The notes below the pieces were generated by a model. It did no database searches and was not told where the DNA came from. It saw only the letters and a program-made list of their open reading frames with translations. Source: Candidatus Parcubacteria bacterium (GTDB lineage Bacteria; Patescibacteria; Paceibacteria; UBA9973; UBA918). From it: a stretch of 59,474 nt of DNA. The position numbers and the translations under genes are program-made. The stretch is taken from positions 1 to 59,474 of the forward strand of contig JAKFXN010000007.1 of the NCBI GenBank assembly GCA_021731405.1. The letters are read 5' to 3'. Positions 25,058 to 33,351 of this stretch are shown here, piece by piece. Numbering within the stretch: the first letter of the stretch is position 1; each line of letters starts with the position of its first letter.

Positions 25058-25507
25058 AAATTTTTGTTCAAGGGCTTGAATTCTGTGCATCATGTCACAA
25101 AGACGGTCACTCATTTCTTTGAAACGTTCTCTGGTATTTTGCACTTGCTTTTCTTCACTTTCCGAGAGACCTTGCATCACTCCTCGAATATGAGCTTTTC
25201 GATTACCAACAAGTTTGAGCACCTCACGCTTGGGAAACATTTCTGATTGAAACAAAGCTGTGTTGTTCATGGTATCCATAATCAACGAAGATGCTTTTTC
25301 AAAACTATTCTCAATCAGAGTGACGTGACGATTTTCTGCTGCCGTAAGCATGGTTTCCATGCAAGTAGCAGAGGTCTTGAGGTTATAGAGCTTTTGCGAT
25401 ATGTCGCCCTTTCGTGTAAAGACACCAGACTCAATTTCTAAGACATCAAGCTCCAAGAGCACGATGTACGCAGTAAAAAAGTGTTCAGCAGACTGGACAG
25501 CGTCCAT
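25049..25507 (-). CDS. Helical protein related to four-helix bundles, 152 aa
   Basis: Start at 25507 (MDAVQSAEHFFTAYIVLLE) because GGAGG lies 6 bases before it; an ATG 8 codons earlier lies above that SD. Nearly all helix by composition. It resembles small four-helix-bundle proteins (23S-IVP/S23 or MobC-like), but I cannot assign it. A clear promoter (TTGACA, 17, TTTACT at 25541-25569) precedes it, and it has its own terminator. Confidence 0.65.
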   Translation of the reverse strand: MDAVQSAEHFFTAYIVLLELDVLEIESGVFTRKGDISQKLYNLKTSATCMETMLTAAENRHVTLIENSFEKASSLIMDTMNNTALFQSEMFPKREVLKLVGNRKAHIRGVMQGLSESEEKQVQNTRERFKEMSDRLCDMMHRIQALEQKFNP

Positions 25508-25540
25508 AGAAACCTCCCTGTAAATGAACAAACTGGTTTT

Positions 25541-25569
25541 AGTAAACCTTGGAAATTACGCAGTGTCAA
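25541..25569 (-). promoter_or_regulatory. Promoter of the 25049 gene
   Basis: On the minus strand TTGACA (25564-25569), 17-base spacer, TTTACT (25541-25546). Confidence 0.65.
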
Positions 25570-25573
25570 TATC

Positions 25574-25620
25574 GTCTAAAAGAAATCCCCGAAGCAGAGC
25601 TTCGGGGATTTCTTTTAGAC
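25574..25620 (-). terminator. Terminator of bcp
   Basis: Perfect palindrome AAGAAATCCCCGAAGC / GCTTCGGGGATTTCTT, starting within the last codons of bcp. Confidence 0.85.
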
Positions 25621-26103
25621 AGCTTCTTTCTTAGCCTCTTTCTTGAGCTGCTTTAAGTCAGTTAAAAGTTGAAGTGCATGGCTGGCAGGGTCAACCTCCG
25701 CATACACTTTCGCTATCTTCCCTTCAGGATTAATGATATAGGTGATGCGGTTGGTACCACGAACAATTTTGCCGTACATACTCTTCTCTGCTTTAGCACC
25801 ATACGTATCCATCATTTCCATAGTTGGATCTGACAGCAGTGTAAACGGGAGTGAGTACTTTTCCGCAAACTTCTTGTGTGACTTTGGCGTATCTTTACTC
25901 ACTCCTAGAACAACTGTTCCTTGCCGTTTAAAGTCTTTATAAATATCAGCAATCGTACATGCCTCTGTGGTGCAGCCAGGAGTATCATCTTTTGGATAAA
26001 AATAAAGTAGTACCCACTGACCCTTATATTCTTTTAGCGACTGACTTTTAGCATCTTGGTCGAGCAGAGTAAAAAGTGGCGCCTTTCTTCCAACTTTAAG
26101 CAT
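25615..26103 (-). CDS. bcp: Peroxiredoxin, Bcp/PrxQ type
   Basis: Thiol peroxidase reducing peroxides. YPKDDTPGCTTEACTI has the peroxidatic Cys and, five residues on, the resolving Cys (BCP pattern). LLSDP and the Arg in GTNRITYIIN complete the active site. 162 aa, normal. Probably reduced by the thioredoxin reductase system. Confidence 0.94.
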   Translation of the reverse strand: MLKVGRKAPLFTLLDQDAKSQSLKEYKGQWVLLYFYPKDDTPGCTTEACTIADIYKDFKRQGTVVLGVSKDTPKSHKKFAEKYSLPFTLLSDPTMEMMDTYGAKAEKSMYGKIVRGTNRITYIINPEGKIAKVYAEVDPASHALQLLTDLKQLKKEAKKEAV

Positions 26104-26142
26104 ACGGTATTCATTTATCTAAATAATATTAGCAGTATATCA

Positions 26143-26186
26143 CTAGCAAAAACAAAAGCGCCTAATGGCGCTTTTGTTTTTGCTAG
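26143..26186. terminator. Symmetric terminator
   Basis: CTAGCAAAAACAAAAGCGCC / GGCGCTTTTGTTTTTGCTAG, 20-bp stem. Placed just after the possible 30-codon minus-strand ORF. Confidence 0.8.
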
Positions 26187-26196
26187 TTCAAAGAAA

Positions 26197-26289
26197 CTAA
26201 GAAATACTGCCCCAGAAATTGCCAACCGCAAACGAAAAGCAGAGCGCTACCGCCCAAACGAGTAATTGATCAGTTGATACATTTTTCAT
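26197..26289 (-). CDS. Possible 30-aa membrane peptide
   Basis: Short ORF MKNVSTDQLLVWAVALCFSF then AVGNFWGSIS, one hydrophobic helix. It is followed by a strong terminator. No SD. Only its position and hydrophobic pattern support it. Confidence 0.35.
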   Translation of the reverse strand: MKNVSTDQLLVWAVALCFSFAVGNFWGSIS

Positions 26290-26405
26290 AGGTGATTTGA
26301 AATAGATTATTAAGCTTCCCTTATATTCTATACCCAATGAGGCAACACAGATTGTTGTTTATAAACAGAGCCAAAATGCTTTTGATTGGTATACTCAAAG
26401 GCAAT

Positions 26406-27149
26406 ATGCTGAAAATCATTACCTTAAACATCGAAACCTCCAAACATTATGCTACAGTCTTACCTTTTCTAGATAAAGAAGATACAGACATCGTTTGTCT
26501 TCAAGAAGTGCCTGAGTCATTTGCTGTCGAGCTCAATAAGCGTGGCTACCTAATAGTATATGCTCCGATGTTGTTAAAAAATATAAATAACACAATCACA
26601 AACGTTGGAATAATGATTGCGTCCAAATATCCACTTACACACAAAGTAGTTTACTATCACCAGAACGAAGCGAGTGTAACTCTGCACAATTCAGGAGATT
26701 CAGTAGAAACTCTTTCACTTCCCTATATCTTCGCAAGTATTGAAATCGATGGAATACCTTTTTCTATCGCTACTACACACATGATAGATACTGACGACGG
26801 AAGAGAAGACCAGATTCAAATTCAAATAACAGAAAAATTCCTCTCTCTAATTAACAAGGAGAACGCTCATATACTCTGCGGGGATTTTAATATGCCCCGA
26901 GGATTTAATGCACTCTATAACGAAATGCTTAAGTACTACACTGACACGGTTCCTGCCCATTACAAAAGTAGCCTTGATAAAAACATTCACCGTCTTGGAA
27001 GTAGCACAAATTTAAATGCTCCAATGTTTGAAAGTTACATGATTGATTATGTTTTTACTCAACCACCTTATGTAGCGTCAGATGTACGTCTCCAATTTGG
27101 CGTCAGCGACCACGCCGCTGTCATAGCTACGCTCACAAAATCCGAATAA
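26406..27149 (+). CDS. Endonuclease/exonuclease/phosphatase-family hydrolase
   Basis: 247 aa from the start MLKIITLNIET; upstream in-frame ATGs add a non-family tail. EEP-fold motifs: TLNIE (Asn), CLQEVPE (metal Glu), CGDFNMPRG (Asp, Asn), YMIDYVF (Asp) and SDHAAVI (catalytic His). Members cut DNA, phosphoinositides or nucleotides; substrate unknown. Base composition is more AT-rich than nearby genes. Stands alone upstream of tRNA-Val. Confidence 0.85.
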   Translation: MLKIITLNIETSKHYATVLPFLDKEDTDIVCLQEVPESFAVELNKRGYLIVYAPMLLKNINNTITNVGIMIASKYPLTHKVVYYHQNEASVTLHNSGDSVETLSLPYIFASIEIDGIPFSIATTHMIDTDDGREDQIQIQITEKFLSLINKENAHILCGDFNMPRGFNALYNEMLKYYTDTVPAHYKSSLDKNIHRLGSSTNLNAPMFESYMIDYVFTQPPYVASDVRLQFGVSDHAAVIATLTKSE

Positions 27150-27207
27150 ATATTTTATTTTAAAGGGACTTAAAGTGTGGTATTATCGCAAAGCTTAAAG
27201 AGCAAAC

Positions 27208-27280
27208 GTCCGATTAGCTCAGCTGGTAGAGCGCTACATTGACATTGTAGAGGTCACAGGTTCAAGTCCTGTATCGGACA
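27208..27280 (+). tRNA. tRNA-Val (anticodon GAC)
   Basis: Acceptor GTCCGAT/ATCGGAC, D-arm AGCTCAGCTGGTAGAGC, anticodon stem CTACA/TGTAG around TTGACAT, T-arm ACAGGTTCAAGTCCTGT. The discriminator is A; trailer CAA; CCA not encoded. Confidence 0.96.
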
Positions 27281-27316
27281 CAATATTAAGGCCCCTGAGG
27301 GGGCTTTTAATATTGT
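27281..27316 (+). terminator. Terminator of tRNA-Val
   Basis: CAATATTAAGGCCCC TGA GGGGGCTTTTAATATTG. The stem continues outward into the inverted copy of the tRNA 3' end. Confidence 0.8.
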
Positions 27317-27470
27317 GTCCGATAAGAATGATGCCTGCGCATCATTCGTCAGGACTTGAACAGCGGAGTGATGTGACGCAGTCACAAACGAGCTGTGTCC
27401 CGCGGCAGTTGCTCGTTTATGAATGAAGTGAAATAAACGAGCTTACTGACCGTCAGGACAAGGCCGTTTA
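27317..27470. repeat. tRNA-tail palindromic element beside tRNA-Val
   Basis: TTAATATTGTGTCCGATA (27307-27324) is the exact inverse of the tRNA acceptor and trailer (27272-27289). Then comes a hairpin GAATGATG/CATCATTC (27326-27347). CAGGACTTGAA (27350-27360) is the exact inverse of the T-arm at 27261-27271. So the inverted tRNA 3' end is split at the acceptor/T-stem junction by one hairpin. A hairpin TGTGACGCAGTCACA and the core hairpin 27406-27448 (apex GAATGAAGTGA) follow. Confidence 0.8.
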
Positions 27471-27503
27471 AACTTGACCTAACTTGAGTCCGATAAAAAT
27501 CTA

Positions 27504-27533
27504 TTCGACACCCCCTCAATTCTCTTGTATAGT
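27504..27533 (+). promoter_or_regulatory. tsaD promoter, leaderless type
   Basis: TTCGAC (27504-27509), 18 bases, TATAGT (27528-27533). The ATG at 27543 is 9 bases after the -10, so the transcript likely starts at or near the start codon. Confidence 0.6.
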
Positions 27534-27542
27534 GCGCACACC

Positions 27543-28724
27543 ATGATTTTACTCTCAATCGAGACTAGCTGCGACGAGACAGCAATTAGTATCATAAAAG
27601 CTGAAGGAGACTTCCCTAATGCTACGTACACCATTCTTGGGAACGCGCTTTTTTCACAGATAGATGCCCATAAAGAATTTGGTGGCGTATTCCCTGCCAT
27701 AGCAAAACGTGAACATATTGCCACTATCCTTCCCATGCTTGAAAAAGCACTGTTGGAAAGTGGTCTTTCTCCCGCACCTGCACAGAGTCTATTCCCTGAT
27801 GCTGAATCTGAAATTCACACACTTCTATACAGGGAAGAAGACTTAGCACCAAAAGTACTTGCCTTCAACCAAACATGGGGTAATCCAGGTATTGATGCTA
27901 TTGCGGTCACCAGTGGACCTGGACTTGAGCCAGCACTTTGGGTTGGTATAAATTTTGCCAAAGCCATTGCTTCCCTCTGGCAGGTACCCGTGGTGCCTGT
28001 AGATCATATGGAGGGACATATCCTTGCTTCTGTTTTTAAAGACAACACTATTGCGGCAATCCAATTCCCCGCTCTTGCTCTCCTTGTGTCAGGTGGACAT
28101 ACCGAGCTCATCTTAATGGAAAAATGGGGACACTATACCAAGGTCGGACAAACGCGTGACGATGCTGTTGGTGAAGCCTTTGATAAAGTTGCCCGATTGA
28201 TTGGTCTTCCGTATCCTGGCGGACCAGAGATAGGACGACTTGCAGCGCAAGCCCGCGCCGAAGAGCTTCCTCCGTATACAAAGCTTCCGCAGCCAATGCT
28301 CCACTCTGGTGATTTAGATTTTTCTTTCTCGGGACTCAAGACTGCAGTACGCTATGCGGTTGAAGGCAAGACTCTAACCGATGGAGAAAAGATGGCCTTA
28401 GCCCGAGACTTTGAGGACGCTGCGGTGGGAGTACTCGTCACAAAAAGTATGAGTGCTATAAAAAAGTATGATGCCTTAAGCTTCATTCTTGGTGGTGGAG
28501 TATCAGCGAATCATTTCCTACGGGCAGCTGTTGCCACCTTCTATGCACCAGAAACACTTCACAGTGTTGAGGTATATCTTCCTGACACTTCTCTTTCCAC
28601 CGACAACAGTATTATGATTGGTCTTGCGGGGCACGCGCGTATTGCTGAATCACTCTCCCCTGAAGTTTTCACGGCTACTATCAAAGCTGACGGTAACCGC
28701 TCACTTGACGTTGAAGCTGACTAA
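27543..28724 (+). CDS. tsaD: tRNA N6-adenosine threonylcarbamoyltransferase TsaD
   Basis: Transfers the threonylcarbamoyl group to A37 of ANN-decoding tRNAs. Start MILLSIETSCDETA; metal motif VDHMEGHI (HxxxH), LVSGGHTEL, FSFSGLKTAV, GGGVSANHFLR. 393 aa, longer than E. coli (337), with an insertion of about 35 residues around residue 80-110 (SPAPAQSL to LAFNQTWGNP) before DAIAVTSGPGL. Partners TsaB, TsaE and TsaC are not in the window. Start chosen 6 codons inside the longest frame because the -10 lies over the upstream ATG. Confidence 0.93.
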   Translation: MILLSIETSCDETAISIIKAEGDFPNATYTILGNALFSQIDAHKEFGGVFPAIAKREHIATILPMLEKALLESGLSPAPAQSLFPDAESEIHTLLYREEDLAPKVLAFNQTWGNPGIDAIAVTSGPGLEPALWVGINFAKAIASLWQVPVVPVDHMEGHILASVFKDNTIAAIQFPALALLVSGGHTELILMEKWGHYTKVGQTRDDAVGEAFDKVARLIGLPYPGGPEIGRLAAQARAEELPPYTKLPQPMLHSGDLDFSFSGLKTAVRYAVEGKTLTDGEKMALARDFEDAAVGVLVTKSMSAIKKYDALSFILGGGVSANHFLRAAVATFYAPETLHSVEVYLPDTSLSTDNSIMIGLAGHARIAESLSPEVFTATIKADGNRSLDVEAD

Positions 28725-28781
28725 CCAACTCCTTCAAATAAGGCTATTTTATGGTACTATTCGGTTCTAATATCACATGTT

Positions 28782-30953
28782 ATGAACGCCGAGACACCAC
28801 AACAAAAACCAAGCATTCCTGAGGTTTTCCTCAGTCCTTTTAATCCGTCTGACCATGAGGATCGGATTTACAAGTTATGGGAAGAATCTGGTTATTTTAA
28901 TCCCGACAACCTGCCTGGGGAACGAACTGAACCATTCACTATTGTGATGCCGCCACCAAATGCCAACGGCTCACTTCATGCTGGACATGCGCTCTTTGTG
29001 ACCGTGGAAGATATTATGATGCGTTATGAACGCATGAAAGGTAAAAAAGCGTTATGGATTCCAGGAGCTGATCATGCCGGTTTTGAAACGCAAGTGGTGT
29101 ATGAAAAGAAACTTGAGAAAGAAGGTCGTTCACGTTTTGATATGAGCCGAGAAGAACTCTACGCTGAGATTCTTGAGTTCACTCTTTCCAACAAGTCTTT
29201 TATGGAAGGGCAAATTCGCTCTCTTGGTGCTTCTTGTGATTGGTCGCGAGGCCTCTTTACGCTAGATGACCGTGTTAAAGCTATTGTCTATACCACCTTC
29301 AAAAAACTTGAAGGTGACGGACTCCTTTACCGCGGCGCACGCTCAAGTAATTGGTGCCCTAAACACCAAACCTCTTTCTCTAACCTTGAAGTAGAACATG
29401 AACAAAGAACTGATCCTTTTTATTACTTCCAATACGGCCCTTTTGTAATTGGTACAGCGCGACCGGAAACAAAGTTTGGCGACAAGTATGTAGTGATGCA
29501 TCCAAATGATGAACGATATAAGGAATACACTCACGGGCAACAGATTGAACTTGAATGGATTAACGGACCAATCACTGCAACTGTTATTAAAGACGAAGCT
29601 AGTGACCCTGAAATGGGTACTGGTGTAATGACCATCACACCTTGGCACTCAGCAATCGACTTTGAAATCGCCAAGCGACACAATTTAGACTACGAACAGA
29701 TTATTGATTGGCGCGGTAAACTTCTGCCTATTGCTGAAGAGTTTGCTGGGATGGATATTCGAGAAGCTCGCAAAAAAATTGTTGAAAAAATTGAAGCCAA
29801 AGGTCTTCTTGTTCGAATCGATGAGAAGTATGAACACGCAGTACCTTGTTGCTATAAATGTAACCGTGAAATTGAACCTCAAATAAAGGAACAGTGGTTT
29901 GTACACATGAAACCACTAGCAGAAAAGGCTATTGGCGCTCTTGATGACGGTAAGTTTACTTTTGTTACCGAGCGAGACGAACGTGTCTTCCGACACTGGC
30001 TTACCAATATTGAAGACTGGCCAATTGCCCGTCAGATTGCCTGGGGAATCCCAATCCCAGCCAAGGTTTGTGTCGACTGCCACCACGGCATGGTTGACTT
30101 GGATAACACTATTACCGTATGCACAAAGTGCGGTGGTAAAGTTGAACAAGAACAAGATACGTTTGATACTTGGTTCTCATCTGGACAATGGCCTTTAGCT
30201 ACGACAGACTTTGGCGGAAAGAGCGATGACTTCAAAAACTTTTACCCAACCTCTGTAATGGAAACGGGGAAAGATATTCTTTTCTTCTGGGTGGCTCGTA
30301 TGGTTATGCTTGGTTTGTATTGCACCAGCGAAGTACCATTCAAAAAAATATACCTTCATGGAATGGTACGAGATAAACACGGAAAAAAAATGAGTAAGAG
30401 TAAAGGTAATGTCATTGCTCCAAGCGAAATTCAAGAGAAATATGGTACTGATGCCCTACGCATGGCTCTTATGGTAAACAACGTACCAGGTACCGATATG
30501 AACCTTGATCCAGACAAGGTCAATGCGTACAAAAAGTTTGCCAACAAACTATGGAACATCACTCGTTTTGTGCTTGATAACACTACCGACTACACCCCAC
30601 CAGCTGAGCACACAGAAGCAGATACTGCTTTTGAGAACGAGTATCTGCACCCTATGGTCGCAGAGATAAATGCAGATATGGAAAAAGATCGCTTTGATCT
30701 TGCCGCCGAAAAAATCTACCACTTTGTCTGGGACCACTTTGCAAGTCAAGTTATTGAAGAGTCAAAGCTGCTTCTCGCGGCCACCCCAACCGAACGTGCG
30801 TCTCGTCAAAGAATGCTCACACACTATTTGGTAACCTCCCTCAAACTCCTCCACCCATTCATGCCGTTTGTGACTGAAGCTGTTTGGCAAGAACTTCCAA
30901 CTCACATGAAGGATCAAGAGATACTCATGGTAGCTTCTTGGCCAAAAGTGTAA
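28782..30953 (+). CDS. valS: Valyl-tRNA synthetase, compact form
   Basis: Class Ia synthetase. HIGH motif as LHAGHAL in PPPNANGSLHAGHAL (residues about 54-68), KMSKSKGN near 535, an editing domain with GTGVMTITPWHSAIDFE, and zinc-knuckle cysteines in CCYKCN and CVDCHHGM...CTKCGG. 723 aa; usual bacterial ValRS is 860-950. The C-terminal coiled coil that grips tRNA is missing. A minimal enzyme, not a truncation by frameshift: its end (VASWPKV) is the natural anticodon-domain end. Confidence 0.95.
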   Translation: MNAETPQQKPSIPEVFLSPFNPSDHEDRIYKLWEESGYFNPDNLPGERTEPFTIVMPPPNANGSLHAGHALFVTVEDIMMRYERMKGKKALWIPGADHAGFETQVVYEKKLEKEGRSRFDMSREELYAEILEFTLSNKSFMEGQIRSLGASCDWSRGLFTLDDRVKAIVYTTFKKLEGDGLLYRGARSSNWCPKHQTSFSNLEVEHEQRTDPFYYFQYGPFVIGTARPETKFGDKYVVMHPNDERYKEYTHGQQIELEWINGPITATVIKDEASDPEMGTGVMTITPWHSAIDFEIAKRHNLDYEQIIDWRGKLLPIAEEFAGMDIREARKKIVEKIEAKGLLVRIDEKYEHAVPCCYKCNREIEPQIKEQWFVHMKPLAEKAIGALDDGKFTFVTERDERVFRHWLTNIEDWPIARQIAWGIPIPAKVCVDCHHGMVDLDNTITVCTKCGGKVEQEQDTFDTWFSSGQWPLATTDFGGKSDDFKNFYPTSVMETGKDILFFWVARMVMLGLYCTSEVPFKKIYLHGMVRDKHGKKMSKSKGNVIAPSEIQEKYGTDALRMALMVNNVPGTDMNLDPDKVNAYKKFANKLWNITRFVLDNTTDYTPPAEHTEADTAFENEYLHPMVAEINADMEKDRFDLAAEKIYHFVWDHFASQVIEESKLLLAATPTERASRQRMLTHYLVTSLKLLHPFMPFVTEAVWQELPTHMKDQEILMVASWPKV

Positions 30954-30997
30954 TAAAGCCCTCACTGAGGCAATAGCGCCTGCTACAATAGAAAGAT

Positions 30998-31699
30998 ATG
31001 GCTTCTGCCGACTTTGCCGTTGCCTTTTTAGCTGGTTTGATACCTGCGCTTTTTTGGTTGTGGTTTTGGCTGCGAGAAGACCATAAGCGTCCTGAGCCGA
31101 TTCTGCTCATTGTTATTACTTTTCTAGCCGGCATGCTCGTGGTACCAATTGCTCTTCCGCTTGAAAAGCTTGCTATCGACCTCTATACCGGAGCAAATGT
31201 AATGTTTATGTGGGTAGTAATTGAGGAGGTGCTCAAGTACGCAGCTGCCCTCCTTATCATTTTTTGGAATCGAGCAGTGGATGAGCCAATTGACTATATT
31301 GTATACATGATAGCGGTTGCGCTTGGGTTTGCATCACTAGAAAACACTCTGTTCCTCCTCAATCCTCTCTCACTTAATGAATACACAACCACCGCAATTA
31401 CTGGCTCGTTTAGGTTTTTAGGCTCAACTTTGCTACATGTACTCGCTTCTGCCACCATTGGCGTATTCATAGCCTTTGCGTTTTACAAGTCTGCAACCCA
31501 AAAATTCCTCTATGGAACGTTTGGGTTGTTCATTGCTATTTTATTGCATGCCTTGTTTAACTTTTTTATAATGGATGCAAGCGGAGGCGGAATCCTAATC
31601 ATCTTCCTCTTTGTCTGGATGGGTATAGTAATATTATTCTTACTCTTTGAAAAAATTAAATTATTAGAAACTTCGCACTTACCGCTCTCACGTAATTAA
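30998..31699 (+). CDS. PrsW-family intramembrane metalloprotease
   Basis: 233 aa, about eight hydrophobic segments. The conserved glutamates are in VIEEVLKYAA (about residue 72) and the histidine in LHALFNFFI (about 185), as in PrsW/M82 and the wider CPBP group. Cuts membrane-bound regulators such as anti-sigma factors in other bacteria. The -10 TACAAT is at 30984-30989, 8 bases before the ATG, so the mRNA is probably leaderless. hsp20 follows after 9 bases. Confidence 0.85.
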   Translation: MASADFAVAFLAGLIPALFWLWFWLREDHKRPEPILLIVITFLAGMLVVPIALPLEKLAIDLYTGANVMFMWVVIEEVLKYAAALLIIFWNRAVDEPIDYIVYMIAVALGFASLENTLFLLNPLSLNEYTTTAITGSFRFLGSTLLHVLASATIGVFIAFAFYKSATQKFLYGTFGLFIAILLHALFNFFIMDASGGGILIIFLFVWMGIVILFLLFEKIKLLETSHLPLSRN

Positions 31700-31708
31700 A
31701 TTCACATT

Positions 31709-32224
31709 ATGAAAAAACCATCATTCCTCGAAAGACTCACTGGCGCTGTTCCTGCCAATGACTATGACCGTATCCTTGACGAGGAACATCACTTTGGTGA
31801 TGAAGAGAGCGAAGAAGGTGAACAATTTACTGACGACGAAAAATGGGAAGAAGGAGATCAAAGTGAACCTTCCCAACAAGAAGGTGAACTTCCAGTAGAC
31901 ATGTACCAAACAAATGACGCAATCATCATCAAGGCTTTGGTAGCTGGTGTAAGTCCTGCTGACCTCGATATCTCAATCACTCGCGACATGGTGACTATCC
32001 GCGGCGTGCGAGAGGAGTACCAAGAGACCAACGACGACAACTACTTCCACCGTGAGCTCTTCTGGGGAAGCTTTACTCGTACCCTTGTTCTCCCAGAAGA
32101 AGTGGTGATAGACGAGGCTGAAGCGCAAGAGAAACACGGACTTCTCGAAATCAGATTACCAAAACTCGACAAACATCGCAGTACTCAGCTCAAAGTTCGC
32201 TCAAACATCAATGTAGCAAAATAA
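31709..32224 (+). CDS. Small heat shock protein, Hsp20/alpha-crystallin family
   Basis: 171 aa ATP-independent holdase. An acidic N-terminus of about 60 residues (DEESEEGEQ region) precedes the alpha-crystallin domain, with DLDISITRDMVTIRG and the typical HRELFWGSFTRTLVLPEEV, here split by the loop. It ends LLEIRLPK, near the C-terminal beta strand. Cotranscribed with prsW; a terminator follows. Confidence 0.9.
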   Translation: MKKPSFLERLTGAVPANDYDRILDEEHHFGDEESEEGEQFTDDEKWEEGDQSEPSQQEGELPVDMYQTNDAIIIKALVAGVSPADLDISITRDMVTIRGVREEYQETNDDNYFHRELFWGSFTRTLVLPEEVVIDEAEAQEKHGLLEIRLPKLDKHRSTQLKVRSNINVAK

Positions 32225-32227
32225 GTG

Positions 32228-32261
32228 AAAAAGCCGCCAGTACAAGCTGGCGGCTTTTTTG
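32228..32261 (+). terminator. Terminator of prsW-hsp20
   Basis: AAAAAGCCGCCAG / CTGGCGGCTTTTTT hairpin. Confidence 0.9.
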
Positions 32262-32279
32262 ATGTCAGTGAACCTCATC

Positions 32280-32579
32280 TCAGACGAAGCCCCTTTCATA
32301 GATTGGCTCGAGCTTACGGCAACTGATACGGACACTGAACTGATTTTTTGGGAACAGCCATTTGTGGACGGTAAAGAATTTGGTGCTACCATCTTTGGGT
32401 GATATACACACAAACACACGTCCTTGACTCTCAAACTGAACCTCGACTGGCTTTTGACCATCAAGCACAGTGATATAACCGTGGCCTTGCAATTGGTTGA
32501 GGATGCGTCGCGCTTCCCAAGCTTCAGTACTTGCGCACGAAGTCAGACAAAGCAAAAGTGGGCACCAAAAAATTTTCAT
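32280..32579 (-). CDS. Putative lipoprotein, tandem paralogue B
   Basis: 99 aa with a signal ending LCLTSC, a lipobox-like Cys near residue 15. The rest aligns by eye with the product at 32651: ILNQLQGHGY with ILAQLGAQGY, GRVFVCIS with GRYLICLS, and KFFTVHKWLFP with EFFIYEVTESFFP. The two are tandem duplicates. A short SD (GAGG) precedes the ATG. Function unknown. Confidence 0.65.
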   Translation of the reverse strand: MKIFWCPLLLCLTSCASTEAWEARRILNQLQGHGYITVLDGQKPVEVQFESQGRVFVCISPKDGSTKFFTVHKWLFPKNQFSVRISCRKLEPIYERGFV

Positions 32580-32650
32580 GGGAACCTCCTGAGAGATACT
32601 TCACGTTTGATGATATATCGAGCAAAAGCCGACAGGTCGTACAACTTTGC

Positions 32651-32950
32651 TCAGTTTCTGGAAGAAACAACGAGAGCGCCATTCTTGCACAAAACAGTGA
32701 TTTTCTCGACACCGTCAGGGAAGAAACTCTCGGTCACTTCGTAGATAAAAAACTCTTTTTTATTTTCAGATAAGCAGATGAGGTAGCGGCCTTCGCTATT
32801 TCGTTTGAGTATCAGAGCATTTTGTGGCTCGCTCGGACCATAGAAGTATCCTTGCGCTCCTAATTGTGCAAGGATGTTTTCGCTCAGCTCAGCTGCTGAA
32901 CATGAAGAAAAAATGAGCATCCCGATCAATACCATTAGTTGACGACGCAT
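32651..32950 (-). CDS. Putative lipoprotein, tandem paralogue A
   Basis: 99 aa; the signal ends FSSC (lipobox Cys near residue 17). Upstream gene of the pair, with SD GGAGA 10 bases before the ATG. Small domain of alternating strands with two conserved Cys (CLS, LCK). Not a family I recognise. SD-type unit, with compact codons unlike the hsp20 gene next to it. Confidence 0.65.
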   Translation of the reverse strand: MRRQLMVLIGMLIFSSCSAAELSENILAQLGAQGYFYGPSEPQNALILKRNSEGRYLICLSENKKEFFIYEVTESFFPDGVEKITVLCKNGALVVSSRN

Positions 32951-33022
32951 TTCTGAGTCTCCGTTTAAAAGAACATGCTTTATTTTGTTATACCATATGT
33001 ATGACTTTTGTATATATAAGGG

Positions 33023-33109
33023 GAGCCCGACGTAAGACGCCCAGGCGTCTTACTCCCCCAAGCACAAGAAAAGCCCCCTAAGGGGCTTTATTGTGCTTGG
33101 GGGCGGGCT
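33023..33109. repeat. tRNA-Phe tail cassette, distal copy
   Basis: 87-base direct copy (2 differences) of 33265-33351. It contains the tRNA-Phe acceptor end, its terminator (AAGCCCCCTAAGGGGCTT), the inverted acceptor and a hairpin GTAAGACGCC/GGCGTCTTAC. Separated from the proximal copy by 155 bases. Confidence 0.85.
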
Positions 33110-33264
33110 GATCCTGACGGTCACCAAGCTATATTGTTTCACCACAAGAGTACTTCTTGTTTTCTAATTCGCTAGCTCATATGAAAACAATGTTGCGCCC
33201 ACTCACAATCTAGCAGGTGCCGCGGGACACGCCTCGCTCGCCTCCGGCATCGCTCCGGCGGTTC
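33110..33264. repeat. Core palindromic part between the two tRNA-Phe cassettes
   Basis: Holds a GC-rich part reading GGAGCGATGCCGGAGGCGAG on the minus strand (matches the GCGATG...GCGAG of other elements). Next comes a hairpin with arms GTTTTC/GAAAAC (about 33159-33187) whose apex includes GAGCTAGCGAA on the minus strand. No gene seen. Confidence 0.6.
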
Positions 33265-33351
33265 GAGCCCGACGTAAGACGCCCGTGCGTCTTACTCCCC
33301 CAAGCACAAGAAAAGCCCCCTAAGGGGCTTTATTGTGCTTGGGGGCGGGCT
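33265..33351. repeat. tRNA-Phe tail cassette, proximal copy
   Basis: Covers the tRNA-Phe 3' end, its terminator (33311-33331), inverted acceptor CCCCCAAGCAC, an 11-bp hairpin and the inverted T-arm CGGTTCGAGCCCG. Copy at 33023. Confidence 0.85.

Noticed and set aside
27780..27890. Intein in TsaD
   Set aside because: The insertion is only about 35 residues and has no splicing motifs.
28782..30953. Truncated valS pseudogene
   Set aside because: Shorter than usual, but all catalytic and editing motifs and the anticodon domain are present and the frame is intact.
3021..33351. CRISPR array or integron attC sites
   Set aside because: The repeats have no regular repeat-spacer pattern and no Cas or integrase gene is near. 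The hairpins lack the attC core GTTRRRY. They follow tRNA ends instead.
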